Source: Armigeres subalbatus | Taxonomy: Eukaryota > Arthropoda > Insecta > Diptera > Culicidae | Assembly (NCBI RefSeq): GCF_024139115.2 | Contig: NW_026942958.1 | Location: forward strand, 556,070 to 620,069 | Length of the DNA stretch: 64,000 nucleotides | Direction: 5' to 3' | In this document: positions 20,112 through 32,070 of the stretch, in pieces | How positions within the stretch are numbered: the first letter of the stretch is position 1 | Layout: the number at the start of each line of letters is the position of its first letter | Program-made: the position numbers and the translations under genes | The notes under the pieces: model-generated | What the model was told of the DNA's origin: nothing | What the model saw: only the letters and a program-made list of their open reading frames with translations | The model's database searches: none

Positions 20112-21295
20112 TATTATTATTTATTCAGACTAAGGCCGAAGTGGCCTGTGCGGTATATAAGAGTCTCCTCCATTCGGCTCGGTCCATGGCTACACGTCGC
20201 CAACCACGCAGTCGGAGGTCCGTCATCTTCCACTGATCGATCCACCTTCCCGCTGCGCTCGCCTTCTTGTGCCGTCGGATCGTTGTCGAGAACCATTTTC
20301 ACCGGGTTACTGTCCGACATTCTGGCTGTGCCCGGCCCATCGCAGTCGTCCGATTTTCGCGTGTGAACGATGGATGGTTCTCCCAACAGCTGATGCACTT
20401 GTGGTTCATTGCCTCCTCCACGTACCGTCCGCCATCTGCACCCCACCAGATGGTACGCAGCACTTCCTTTCGAAAACTCCAAGTGCGCGTTGGTCCTCCA
20501 CGAGCATCGTCCAGGTCTCGTGTCCGTAGAGGACTACCGGTCTAATGAGCGTTTTGTAGATTGTCAGTTTGGTACGGCGGCGAACTCTATTCGATCGGAG
20601 CGTCTTGGGAGTCAGACAGTACGATTTCCAGCCACTATGCGTCTCCGAATTTCTCTGCTGTGGTCATTTTCGGCAGTCACCAGTGAGCCCAAGTACACAA
20701 ATTCTTCTACCACCTCGATTTCGTCACCACCGATGCAAACTCGCGGTGGTGGCTCACAGTCTTCTCTTGAACCTCTTCCTATCATGTACTTCGTCTTCGA
20801 CGTGTTGATGACTAGTCCGATCCGCTTAGCTTCCCTCTTCAGTCTGAAGCTTCTCCATCTTCTCAAAGTTACGTGCCATAATATCTATGTCGTCGCGAAA
20901 CCAAATAGCTGGACGGACTTATTGAAAATTGTACCACTCGTGTAATCCCTGCTCTTCGTATTACCCTTCCAAAGCGATGTTGAATAGCAAACACGAAAGA
21001 CATCACCTTGCCGTAACCCTCTGCGGGTTTCGAAGGGACTGAGAATGCCCTGAAACTCGAACTACGCACATCACCGATCCATCGTCGCCTTGATCAACCG
21101 TATCAGTTTATCCGGAAAACCGTGTTCGTGCATTAGCTGCCATAGCTGGTCCCGATCGTATCATATGCGGCTTTGAAGTCGATGAATAGATGATGTGTGG
21201 GCACGTTGTATTCGCGGCATTTCTGCAGATTGGCGAATGGCGAACACCTGGTCCGTGGTGGAGCGTTCGCCCAAAAACCCGCCTGGTACTGCCCG
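20112..21295 (-). mobile_element. RTE copy 3a, 5'-truncated, with 13-bp TSD
   Basis: This minus-strand insertion contains the 3' tail, the C-terminal region and the RT up to the ERSTTDQ block, then stops; the 5' part is missing. The target GTATCGTTTAGAT is perfect at 20099-20111 and 21296-21308, and is followed by another copy at 21312-21324. 5' truncation plus a TSD is the classic signature of target-primed reverse transcription. Compared with copies 1 and 2 it has many 1-4 nt deletions but few substitutions. Confidence 0.9.
20117..21290 (-). pseudogene. RTE copy 3a, RT C-terminal half and C-terminal region
   Basis: Fragments in all frames match copy 2: EEFVYLGSLVTAEND, KREAKRIGLVINTSKTKYMI, and ERSTTDQVFAIRQ near the truncated 5' end. 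Small deletions change the frame every few tens of bases, so no frame is longer than about 120 codons. It is certainly non-functional as written. Confidence 0.85.
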
Positions 21296-21324
21296 GTATC
21301 GTTTAGATGTGGTATCGTTTAGAT

Positions 21325-21842
21325 GTGGATGATAAAATAGTGATGGCGCGTGCTTATTACCTCCACTAGGGTCTTTCACCCTACACAAAAAACAAATCTG
21401 AAATTAGTATAAAATCTGGGCATATACAATTTTAAGCTTTTTATATAAATATTGTATTAAATACAAATCTGTATTATTTCAATACAACATTTATTAAAAT
21501 CTTCGAAATTGTATATAGCCCAATTATTATACAATTTCTGTAAGGTTTTATGCAGAACTGTAAAAATCTGCCATCCGCTGTTGGGTGTTATAAAATATTC
21601 AAAGCATAACATGTTTGTTATTACAATATCAAAGGCAAAACATAATTATGTTTCGTTTTGTATTAAAATATCTGATAATGTTATGCCTAAAGTATTTTTT
21701 GGATATTGATTTTTGTATTATTTTTTTCATGTTACCTCTTATTCATATCAAGTTCATAAGAACTGCTTTCAAGATATTAGCTTCTGCTCAGGCTCTATAA
21801 CAAAATAGTGACGTTTACCTATCACGAAGTAAGCCATGGAAG
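21325..21842. other. AT-rich stretch, no gene recognised
   Basis: Repeated TACAAAT/TATTAAAAT words and short frames only. It separates the two RTE insertions 3a and 3b. Confidence 0.45.
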
Positions 21843-21852
21843 AAAACACTTA

Positions 21853-24800
21853 TTATTATTTATTTATTCAGACTAAGGCCAGCGATCAGTGGTAGAGTCT
21901 TCTCCATTCGGCTCGGTCCATGGCTACACGTCGCCAACCACGCAGTCTACGGAGGGTCCGCAAGTCATCTTCCACCTGATCGATCCACCTTGCCCGCTGC
22001 GCACCTCGCTCTTGTGCCCGTCGGATCGTTGTCGAGAACCATTTTCACCGGGTTATGTCCGACATTCTGGCTACTGCCGGCCCATCGAGTCGTCCGATTT
22101 TCGCGGTAACGATGGATGGTTCTCCCAACAGCTGATGCAATTCTGATTCATTCGTCCTCCACGTACCGTCCGCCATCTGCACCCCACCATAGATGGGCGC
22201 AGCACTTTCCTTTCAAAACCAGTGCGCGTTGGTCCTCCAGAGCATCGTCCAGGTCTCGTGTCCGTAGAGGACTACGGTCTAATGAGCGTTTTGGATTGTC
22301 AGTTTTGGTACGGCGAACTCTATTCGATCGGAGCGTCTTGTGGAGTCAAAGTAGTACGATTTCCAGCCACTATGCGTCTCCGAATTTCTCTGGGTGTTTC
22401 GGCAGTCACCAGTGAGCCCAAGTACACAAATTCTTCTACCACTCGATTTCTCACCACGATGCAAACTCGCGGTGGGTGGCTCACATTGTCTTCTTGAACC
22501 TCTTCCTATCATGTACTTCGTCTTCGAGGTTGATGACTGATCCGATCCGCTTAGCTTCCTCTTCAGTCTGATGTAGGCTCTCCATCTTCTCAAAGTTAGT
22601 GCCATAATATCTATGTCGTCGCGAAACCAAATAGCTGGACGGACTTATTGAAAATTGTACCACTCGTGTTAATCTGCTCTTCGTATTACCCTTCCAAAGC
22701 GATGTTGAATAGCAAACACGAAAGACATCACTTCGTAACCCTCTGCGGTTTGAAGGGACTGAGAATGCCCTGAAACTCGAACACGCACATCACCCGATCC
22801 ATCGTCGCTTTGATAACCGTGTCAGTTTATCCGGAAAACCGTTCGCATTAGCTGCATAGCTGGTCCCGATCGATTGTATCATGCTCGGCTTTAAGTCGAT
22901 GAATAGATGATGTGGCACGTTGTATTCGGGCATTTCTGCATCTGGCGAATGGCGAACACCTGGTCCGTGGTGGAGCGTTCGCCCCTAAAACCGCCTGGTA
23001 CTGCCCACGAACTCCTCTAGTTGGTGCTAGTCGACGGCATAAAATTTGGGAGAGTACCTGTGGTAGCGTTCAGCAATGTGATTGCGCGGTAGTTGCTACA
23101 ATCCAGTTATCGCTTTTGTAGATGGGACACGACCCTTCCATCCACCTGCGGCAAAACTTCCTCCTCCCAAATCTTGGTAATGACCCAGGCAGCGCTCTCA
23201 GTGCCTCACACCGTGTTTAAATAGCTCTCCTGGTAGTTGGTCAACCCCAGGGCTTTGTTGTTCTTCAGCGGCCAATCTCCTCCTGGATTTCCTGGAGATC
23301 CGGAGCCGTAGAATTATGTCCTGCGCGTTCTCCCAGGTCCATCACCATACCGCATCTCTGTCTGCCACATCGCATTCAGGTGTTCTTCGTAGTGCTGCCG
23401 CCACCTTTGAATCACCTCACGCTGTTCGTAAGAAGATTCCCGTTTATGTCCTTACACATATCAGGCTGTGGCACGTGGCCCTGTGAACGGTTTAACTTCT
23501 CATAGAACTTTCGTTATTAGCGCGGTACAGGTTCGTTTCTCACGGTCTCGATCTTCCTGCTGGCGCTTTTCCTCCGGAAAACGAGTTTGTCTGTTCCGCG
23601 CCTGTTATATCGTGCCTCGTTCGCCCTCGTGCGGTGTTGCAGCAATCCGCCCATGCTGCATTCTTCTTCCACTAACTGCTCACATTCGCCGTCATACCAG
23701 TCGTTTCTCTGATCCAGCCGGCAGTGCAGCGGTTGCGGTGCTTCAATGGCGGATCGAATATCTCCAGCCATCTTCAGAGACGCTGCGCCAGCTGCTCTTC
23801 CGTTGGGAGTGCACTTCCAGCTGTCGCGCGTATTCTTGGGCTAGTCTACCGTCTTGTAGCCTGCCCAATGTTAAGCCGCGGCGTCGACTTCGACGCGTGT
23901 TGTACACCGTCGAGAGTTTTGAGCGCAGGCATACTGCAACGAGGTAGGTTGATTCAATATTCGATGCGCTAAGTGCGGACGTTCGTGATGTCGGAGAAGA
24001 ATTTACTCTGATTAGAACGTGGTCGATTTGGTTCCGTTTCTTGGTTAGGTGATCTCCATGTGGCCTTATGGATATTTTTGCGGGGTGCTGGACTACCATT
24101 CCGCGGGAGGCTGCGAATTTTATGCATCGTTCCGTTGTCATTCGATACGGTGTAGACTATCCGGTCCGATGACCGGTCATACATTCCTCCTTCCTACCTG
24201 CGCGTTCATGCTCGATGACGATTTTGACGTCCCGCAGTGGGCATCCATCGATGTCTGCTCCAGCTGTGCGTAGAACGCTCTTTCTCGTCGTCGGGTCTCC
24301 CTTCGTGGGCAGTGCACGTGATGATGCAGGAAGAAACGGCCTTTGATCCTCAGTTGCACATCCTTGCGTTGATTGGCTGCCACCCAATCACGCGTTGGCG
24401 CATCTTACCCAGCACTTGAAGCCGGTTCCCAGCTGTTGGTGGTGCCACAGCTTTGAGAAGGTAGCGCTCGATGCCCGCTTTTCCACACTTTCTGTCCTGT
24501 CCAGCAAATCTCCTGCAGCGCCACGACGTCGAAGTTGCGGGGATGTAATTCATCTTAGATCATCTGTCGCAACCTGCGAAACCTAGCGACTTGCAATTCC
24601 ATGTTCCAAGCTTCCAATCGTGATCCTGCGTCGCCTGGTCTTTGCGATTATATGAGTCGCTTATCTCTTATATTGCAATGATTGGTTTTCTTATTGGGCC
24701 TGCGCAAACCTCCTGTCTCGTCGGAGGGCCATCGCAAGGCTGTTTAGCGTCCCACCTAACACCAGGATTGGGATTGTGGCTTTGAGCGGCACACGGTCGC

Positions 24801-24951
24801 TTTGGTGGGGCCTACTTGCGGATACATGCAGCTTTTATAGAGGTTTAACAGGGCCACTGTCAAACCCACCATCCCAGGCAAGCCTCACAACTCGCAGATG
24901 GCCTTGGGAGGATCTCAAGCCCTTGGACATAGTCCCTGCTGCCCTGAAAGC
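21853..24951 (-). mobile_element. RTE copy 3b, essentially full length, with 10-bp TSD
   Basis: The minus-strand element runs from the 3' tail (TTATTTATTCAGACTAAGG) to the 5' UTR start (complement of GACATAGTCCCTGCTGCCC). The target AAAACACTTA is perfect at 21843-21852 and 24952-24961. It is about 3.1 kb, slightly shorter than copies 1 and 2 without their inserts, because of dense short deletions. It contains endonuclease, RT and C-terminal regions in order. A perfect TSD normally means a young insertion, which is at odds with the number of internal deletions. Confidence 0.92.
21890..24590 (-). pseudogene. RTE copy 3b, endonuclease/RT polyprotein (heavily frameshifted)
   Basis: Recognisable pieces include KMRQRVIGWQPINARMCN and CPLRDVKIVIEHERAGRKEE (the GDMNAQVG motif with a lost base), TKKRNQIDHVLIRVNSS, EYARQLEV and, near the 3' end, RT and C-terminal fragments. 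Nearly every 20-40 bp has a 1-3 nt loss relative to copy 2, while substitutions are few. No frame exceeds about 160 codons. Confidence 0.88.
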
Positions 24952-24961
24952 AAAACACTTA

Positions 24962-25343
24962 AATATAGCAAATTAGTGCTTGAAAATGGAATAAAACGGT
25001 AATTTTCATTGCAATAATATGGGGTCACTTCAATTATCCCTCGATTTAAACACCCTGAAATGAAGCCTGAAAGTAGTAGAGAGAAGGTCGAGAAAACAGA
25101 TTGAAAAATGTTTGCGCCATTATAGATACAGCGTTAGAAGAAAACGTTTTTCGAAGAAAACCTCAATAACTTTTGATCCGCATGAGATATGGCAACGCTA
25201 AGTCCATGAAAAGCGCCTGAAAAGCCAAAAAGTGCTCTGAACATTGCTGAGAAATTTTAAACAAAAAGTTAGAGCAAAAAACTGTTTTTTTAGGGTTACC
25301 CTAATTAAACTTGGGAAAATTGTTCTAAATCGGTCAATTTAAG
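24962..25343. other. No gene recognised
   Basis: AT-rich sequence leading into the right copy of the inverted pair. The words AACCTCAATAACTTTTGATCC and AAAGTTAGAGCAAAAAACTG suggest it belongs to the same dispersed repeat. Confidence 0.4.
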
Positions 25344-25582
25344 AGCTAGAGAAATAATTTTTTAGTAAAATTCTTGGAATCTGGTTGAACTATAATTTCG
25401 CGGAACATTGTAAAGCCGTATCTCTGCAAATGAAAAGTTTTATTTTCATTTTTTCAAGTGCCACTCTAATTTTTATGAAAACCTCAAAAGCCCCTCACGT
25501 TAGGAGCAACTTTGTAGAACAAAGTTTTTCTATCTCTGCTATGTTCGGTGAACAACTTATTACCGCTTTGTATGCTACCTGG
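25344..25582. repeat. Dispersed repeat, right copy of an inverted pair with 19158-19385
   Basis: It ends GTATGCTACCTGG, the complement of the left copy's start. It has slightly more bases in several runs than the left copy, again suggesting small deletions on the left. Confidence 0.75.
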
Positions 25583-26133
25583 ACCAAGTGCAATGCCTTC
25601 TCAGACTGAACTGATAAGGTGAACTAATTACATGTTGAATTATCTGAACAGCTGGTAATAAAAAATCGCATCTAATATAGATCAATGTACGTATATCGTC
25701 ATAAAACAAAATTTTGGAAACATAATAAATTCGTCAAAAATCCATCAAATTATATGTGAATTATAATTTAAATTTATATACGATTTCATTTTAAACATTG
25801 AAATATGAAAGAAGGAAAATCGAATAAATTAGTGGCAATCGTTTGCAATATTTTAGTAATTAAAATGCTTTTCAATTTGAAGCAAATTTTATTCAATAAG
25901 GTTTCTTACCAGAAGGAATATGGAGCAAATATTGATCCTTATATCACTCATAAGTTAATGAATTTTTGGCAAGAACCCAATATTCAACTAACACAAAAGA
26001 AAAATTTTAGATCCTTCCACATAAGAGCCTACAAAAAGGAAAAATACTCCCTTGGCGTTGAAAGCTTCGTAATCGTCATTAGAATTCTCGTAGCTTTCTA
26101 TAAACTTTCGTTCTTTATCCTAATTCACAGCAA
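25583..26133. other. No gene recognised; 112-codon frame at 25805-26143
   Basis: The frame (plus strand) is K/N/I-rich with no motif that I recognise and runs into the foldback end. It is most likely AT-rich chance coding. Confidence 0.4.
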
Positions 26134-26151
26134 AGACAAATAAGACAAATA

Positions 26152-26935
26152 TGAAAACAAGACAAATAATTCCGGAAATTCCTCTGGAATTGGCCCAGAT
26201 ATTCTACTGTAATTCCTCCAAATTTTTCATCGGTATTCCTCCTGGAATTTCTCCAGATGTTACCCTGGTAATTCTCCAAATATTCTACCATATATTCGTA
26301 TCCTCCGAAATTCCTCTAGAAAGTCCCCTAGTAATTTCTCCAGGAATTCGTCCGAATATTCTTTCGGAAATTCTTCCTGATATTTTCCTTGAAGTTCCTT
26401 CGGATACCTCAGGAATTTCATGATATCCGTTCAGGAATTTCTCCGAAATATCTGGACAAATTCCTGAGGAATATCCGGAGAAATTACTGGAGGAGTATGT
26501 AGAGGAATTCTGACCGGAAGAATTCCTGGAGAATCTCAAATTCTGGAGTAATATTCAGATGAATTTTTGGTGGAATAGCGGAAGAATTCCTGGAGATTAT
26601 CAGGTGGATTTCCTGGAATATACGGACGAATTACTGATGGAGTATCCGGAAGAATTCCTGGATGAATAGCCGCTCGAATTCCTGGAGGAATATCTGGACG
26701 AATTCCTGGAGGAATATCAGAAGCATCCTTTGAGGAATTGAATTCCGAAGAAATTCGGACGAATTTCTTGAGGAATATCCGGAGGAATGCCTGGAGGAAA
26801 CCAGAGAAAATCCTGGAGGAATATCTTCAGGAACTCTTGGAATTACTGAAGTATCAGAGAAAATTCCGTGGAATAACTGCACAAATTCCTGGAGGAACAT
26901 CCGGAGAAATACCTGGAGGGCTGAAATGGAAGGTT
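26152..26935. repeat. GAATTCC-type minisatellite, left block
   Basis: Units of about 21-24 bp follow GAATTCCTGGAGGAATATCC with substitutions. From 26152 to about 26420 the complementary strand is read; after about 26430 the direct strand is. Open frames such as 26151-26423 and 26631-26900 are by-products. Confidence 0.8.
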
Positions 26936-26944
26936 GAAATCAAG

Positions 26945-29886
26945 GAAGGAGCGCCCACAAGTTCCTATCTCAAGCTTCACGGTGGTCGATGATAAGACCG
27001 CCAGCTAAGGGTTTGTTTACTTAGCTGGTAGTGTAGCCTGGCACTGTTGTCCTTCTGACATCAGCTGAGTGAGAAGGTACGCCTCGAGCGTCTGTTCACC
27101 AGAAGGTGCGGCTCAAACAGTGTCTGCGGCTGATTAACGAAATGCTGTATCGCGTCAGCTATACCTAAAGTGGCAGCTCAACCAGCGCGATGTAGGTAAC
27201 GCGGCCCCGGTAAGGTAGCTTGAAGCCCTCAAATACCACGAAAATGGAGACAGAAGAAAAGAGAACGTTATTTTTGGCAAATGACCCGGCAACGAAATAA
27301 TAGATTAAAACTCGGTACCTGGAATGCACGACTTTAAATGAACTGCAGAAGGTGGAGTGAACGTGGCCGCTTTTCAAGAAGTCCGATGGCCCAGATCCGG
27401 AGAACGTGAATTCGAGACGTGGACCCATGACCAACACTGCATTCAAATATAACATCTATCACAGCGGTGGGAACAGCAGAGCAAATTCTTCAATTACAGC
27501 CTATTCAACGATTACACACCGACAAACAATAACTCGACGACGAGAAGTACAAATATTATGAATGTCTTGATAAAGCCAAGGAGAGTCCAAAGCATGACGT
27601 GAAAATTGTTATCGGAGACGCTAAAGCTCAGGTCGGTAGAGAGGACTTTTCCATCCCACAAGGGATTCACTCTACAATGACAACGGCCTACGCAGTAAAT
27701 TTCACGCTGCCAGAGGGATGGCATCGGTAGCACCTATTTACACGAAAGAATATCCTGAGACAACAAATGGTGAAACTGGCAACCAGATAGACCATGTTCT
27801 GTGGATGGGCGCCATTTCTCGGACGTTATCGATGTGCGGACATTCAGAGATCCGAACATTGACTCTGATCACTACCTCACGATCACGGTTGTCAACTGTA
27901 TCGAACGAAAGATCACAGCGAACGATGCGTTACAATATCCAGCGATTGTCGGCGGAAGGAGATTCGGCTGAGTACGCCAGAAATTCGACGAACGGATAAG
28001 TAATCAACGTTAGCGACAACATCAACATGAGTCGATCTATGGAGCGGTGAGCACAACAGCACGAGAAGTGGTAGGCGCTGCAAAGAGGCGACCCAGGACG
28101 GTTGGTTCGATGGAGGTCAGAGAGTGACAGACGAGAAGAAGCGCCGAAGCCGGATGTTGGTGTCGAGTACCAGATCGAAAGAGATCGGTACAAGGAAGCA
28201 AGAGCAGTGAAAACGAACCCACCGCAGAAAGAAAGAATAGAAGAAGTTGAAGCGAGATGCAGAAAAAAATTGAGGAATGATGCGAGGTTCTATGAGTATG
28301 TCATAGCGTCGGAGAAAGACAGTGCATCTATCGTCATGTGCAACGACCAAGAAGGGAATTTTCTGACAGATAAAACCGATGTGGCTGCCAGGTGGAAGCA
28401 ACACTTGACTTTGTTGAACAGAGAAGTGGTGCATCGGTAAACAGAATAAATATTAGCGACGATGGGCAAGCTGTGGAGTCACCTACACTAGATGAGGTTA
28501 GAAAAGCTATAACAGAGCTAAAATCATAAGGCTGCGGAAACTACCAGCTCCGGCTGAACTTCTCAAACATGGCAGTGAGCAGCATTATGAAGTTCTGCAC
28601 CATAATTTGTCGAAAAATGGAAGGAGAAATTGTCCTTAGTGGTTGGACGGCCTCATTTGCCTCTCTTTAAGAAAGAGCAATGGAGTGTACCTGAGGAATA
28701 ACCTCCTTAATTCGGCGTACAAAATTATGTCCGTATTCTGTTCAACAGATTGAGACGCTTGAAGAGTCCTTCGTCGCCGAACTAAGCAGCTTTTCGTGAG
28801 AACGATCAACGACACATCAAATGTTTACCCTGAGACAAATCCTTGATAATTTTGGGAGTACAACCGCAGACACATCATCTGTTTATTGATTTCAAGGCGG
28901 CGTACGACTTAGGAAACGGAATGAATTATGGCAAATTATGCTTGAACATGGTTTCCGGCGAAACTGATACGGCTGATCTGTATAACGCTAGATGGATCGA
29001 AATCAAGGTGAGGTTGCGGATGAAATATCGACGTCATTTGTTACCTTGAATGGATATACCTTAGATGAAGGGTGATGCATCTCGAATCTACTGTTCAATA
29101 GCGCTCGAGGAGCGATTAGGAGAACTGTGTGCAAAGAAGCGGCACATTATCAAAGATCGCATATGCTCTGGGATTTGGACGATATCGACATTATCGGATT
29201 GAATGCGCCGTGAAGAGGCTTCTGCCTTTACGAGGGAGACAGCGAGATTGGACTCACGATCAATACCAGCAAAAACGAAGTACATGATCGCTGGCAATCA
29301 ACGTGGGTTCATTAATGGTGGTGGAAGGGAATGTTGATGGTGAAAAATTGAAGTGGTAGAAGAATTTGTGTATCTTGGAACATTAGTGACGCGGATTATT
29401 ACACTTCGTAACAGCTTAAGTCCGTAGTCTGCAAACAAAAACAAAACTGCACTGTATACTACTCTGATTCTTCCGGGCTTTATACGGCCATGAAACATAA
29501 ACGTTAAAGAAGACTGATCAGAGTGCTTTCGGAGTGTTTGAGCGTAACAGCAATACACGGGTAAACAGGAGAACGGTATCTGGCGGCGTCGCATGAACCA
29601 CGAATTGTACCAGGTGATAAAAGGCTGGACATATTATATAACACGGCAGACTACGTTGGTCTCGTTGTTCTATGCCAGAAGATCGTCAAACGAACATAAT
29701 ATTTAGTAGAGAACCGTAAGAGCCGCAGGCCTTGTGGACCGAAGGCGCGACACGATGGCTTTTGCAGTTGAAGAGGACCTGAGGGCGCCTCAATGTTCAG
29801 GGCGACTGGAAGATTCCCAGGATCGAGTCCAGTGGAAGGATACTCCACTGTAGGTTCACTGAAGAGCTGTAGCTCCGCTATCAAGT
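26945..29886 (+). mobile_element. Second RTE-like lineage, very degraded
   Basis: The plus-strand element has a GC-richer leader (26945-27240), an endonuclease with DVKIVIGDAKAQVGRED near 27600, and GNQIDHVLWMG near 27780. The linker is charged. The RT contains HHLFIDFKAAYD near 28865 and a damaged GF-DDIDIIG box near 29170. The C-terminal region includes EVVEEFVYLGTLVT near 29350 and ends near 29886. Its sequence is far from copies 1-4, so it is a separate, older lineage. It lies inside a minisatellite. Confidence 0.75.
27330..29880 (+). pseudogene. Endonuclease/RT polyprotein of the second RTE lineage
   Basis: The longest frames are 93-112 codons (27718-27999; 28102-28440). The endonuclease keeps FQEVRW near 27375, the GD-A-AQVG block with D-N replaced, and QIDHVL. 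Frames break at many points, and the FADD box has lost bases. The 28102-28440 part is the charged linker (RDRYKEARAVKTNPPQKERI). Confidence 0.75.
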
Positions 29887-29889
29887 AAG

Positions 29890-30423
29890 TACCGGAGAGA
29901 TTCGGCTGAATTTTTGGTGGAATATCGGAAGAACTGAAGGAATATTTAGGACTTCCTGGAGTAACATCCAGTTGAATTCCTGGTGGAATAGCCGGAAGAA
30001 ATACCCGGAGGAATTCCTGGAAGAATATCTAGACGAATTCAGGATTATCTGGACGAATTTCCGGAAGAACATCAGAGGAATTTCTGAGTAATTTGGACGG
30101 ATTCCTGAAGGAATATCCAGAGGAATTACTGAAGGAATATCCGGAGGAATTCTTGAGCAATATTTAGACGGATTCCTGGAAGAACATCCGGAGGAGTTCT
30201 TGGAGAAATTCTGAGAGGAATCCTGGATGAATTTCCTGAACAATTGATAATCCGGAGGAATATCCGGACAATTGTTGAGGAATATCAGAGAAATTCTGGA
30301 GAAATATCTGGATGATGTCCTGAGGCATATTCGGAAGAATTCCTGGATAAGATCCGCTCGAATTCTTAGAGGAATACTTGAAGCAACTTCTGAGGAAATC
30401 CGACGATTCTTGGAGGATCGTCT
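29890..30423 (+). repeat. GAATTCC-type minisatellite, right block
   Basis: Continuation of the array after the RTE insertion, GGAGG orientation throughout: GGAATATCCGGAGGAATTC-like units of about 21-24 bp. Confidence 0.8.
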
Positions 30424-30441
30424 TATTTGTCTTATTTGTCT

Positions 30442-32060
30442 CGTCCCTTTCCTATATTTGATTTCAATTTATATACATATTTGGTGAATTCTTGTTTGCA
30501 AATGATAATGCGCTATTTTCTAGTGTGCCAGAATTGTATGGAATTTGGAAACTTGGTTGAAGTACAAAAACTTTCTGTCAAAATTTATGCTGTTGCATAT
30601 ATTTTTATTGAATCAAAATGATCGTTAGAAAATTTGAAAAGAAAATTATTTATTGAAAATTAAGTTTCCGGTCAAGTCCCTAAGATTGGATAGTTTTGTT
30701 GATCGCAATCCTCTGTATACGAGCAACGCATAAAGGCTCTATCCAATCGATTTTAATGCTACATAGTGAAAATGAATTTTAGGACATCACGATACAGATA
30801 TCGAGGTGAGTATAGGATGCGTATCAGCAAATATCAATGAACCGGATCCATTGAACCTGGTCTGAGGATGACAATATTATCGCAAAGAAGGAAAGCCGTG
30901 TTTGTATGCAGTCGAAATCTTGATTGAAGTGCATCCTGAATCAAGGTCACACCTGATGTCCAACCGAAATGTCCAACGATGCAAGCATGTCCCATCAAGA
31001 GCACATTTTAAGAGTAATTTGATTCTGTGCGTTGGTTGCGGAAGGAGATGGTATGTATTTTTGGGACCAATGTAAGTACTATTTCACTATTTTAGCTATC
31101 ACTGAATATAATGCCGCTAGGAGAAAGTAAAAAAAGATTGTCAAAATCAAAGAAAATCCGCTCAATAAATCACAAAATCATAAATGTGGGAACGAACTCT
31201 AGTAAAAGAATTGTACTATAGTGATTGGTGGAAAAGCTGAATGTCTGATATATTTTTTCTAGCCATGTCGTCCAATGAATGCCAATTAAACGCTCGGGCT
31301 CGAAGATCTTCCAATACGCAAGAGACTTCCACCTGGACTTTTATACATGGAACATTAGGGACAGCATAATGTAGGATTGGTATTTACTGGCATCGAGCGG
31401 CGGATCATCGGAAGATCTAAAACTTGATCACATCCGTCTTCACCTATGTAGATAGAGGCCTTAGTAATTTTCATTCAAAATTATTCCGCTAAGATCAAAC
31501 CATTATATTTTTGCGTTGACAAACGTTTTAAGTTTGAATAATTTTAACAGACATAAAATCGTGTGGTGTCATTTCTCATTCTTTTGCATGATTCTATTTC
31601 AAGGATACCATTTAAAACCTAAATTTACTAAATTTTACTTTAATTATTTTACCATTTTCATTTTGAATGGAAAATGGATGGAATGGAAATGTGAATGGAA
31701 ACTAACTGTTTATTAAAAAGGAAGGATGTGTTTCTATTTTTCCTATAAGTTTCAATACTTCTGCTTTGCTTAATAATTTTACGTTTCACTCACTTTTTTG
31801 TAACACTGTTATACCTTACTCGATTTTTCACCGCATCTTAAAGCACCTAAATAATTTATACGTCAATTATATTATTAGCTCAAACCACTCAATTGTTCTT
31901 CAAACCCTGAGCACGATAAATAGGTAACGGCGGCGGCTGAGTTTTACAGTATGTCAATGTATTATTTGTCAAATCCTACTAGAACCGTATTTTTCAAATT
32001 CTTCAGTATCGTCGTCGTTTGAGGCGTTAGAATTATTTTACGTTCAATATTTGTATTTCC
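30442..32060. other. No gene recognised
   Basis: AT-rich sequence with a moderately complex block at about 31010-31450. The frames are short and unassignable. Confidence 0.4.
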
Positions 32061-32070
32061 TTTTGCCCAA

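Larger units (their letters stand above)
26134..30441. mobile_element. Minisatellite-filled foldback with inverted ends, split by an RTE insertion
   Basis: The ends are inverted: AGACAAATAAGACAAATA (26134-26151) and its complement at 30424-30441. Between them is a GAATTCC-type minisatellite whose orientation flips near 26430: CCTCC-rich on the left, GGAGG-rich from there to 30420. A degraded RTE lineage sits inside at about 26945-29886. I found no TSD outside the ends. I infer a single foldback-type element later hit by the RTE. Confidence 0.55.

Noticed and set aside
26151..26423. Frames in the GAATTCC-type arrays (here and at 30, 42, 46, 55 and 62 kb) as small proteins
   Set aside because: They follow the minisatellite period and recur on both strands.
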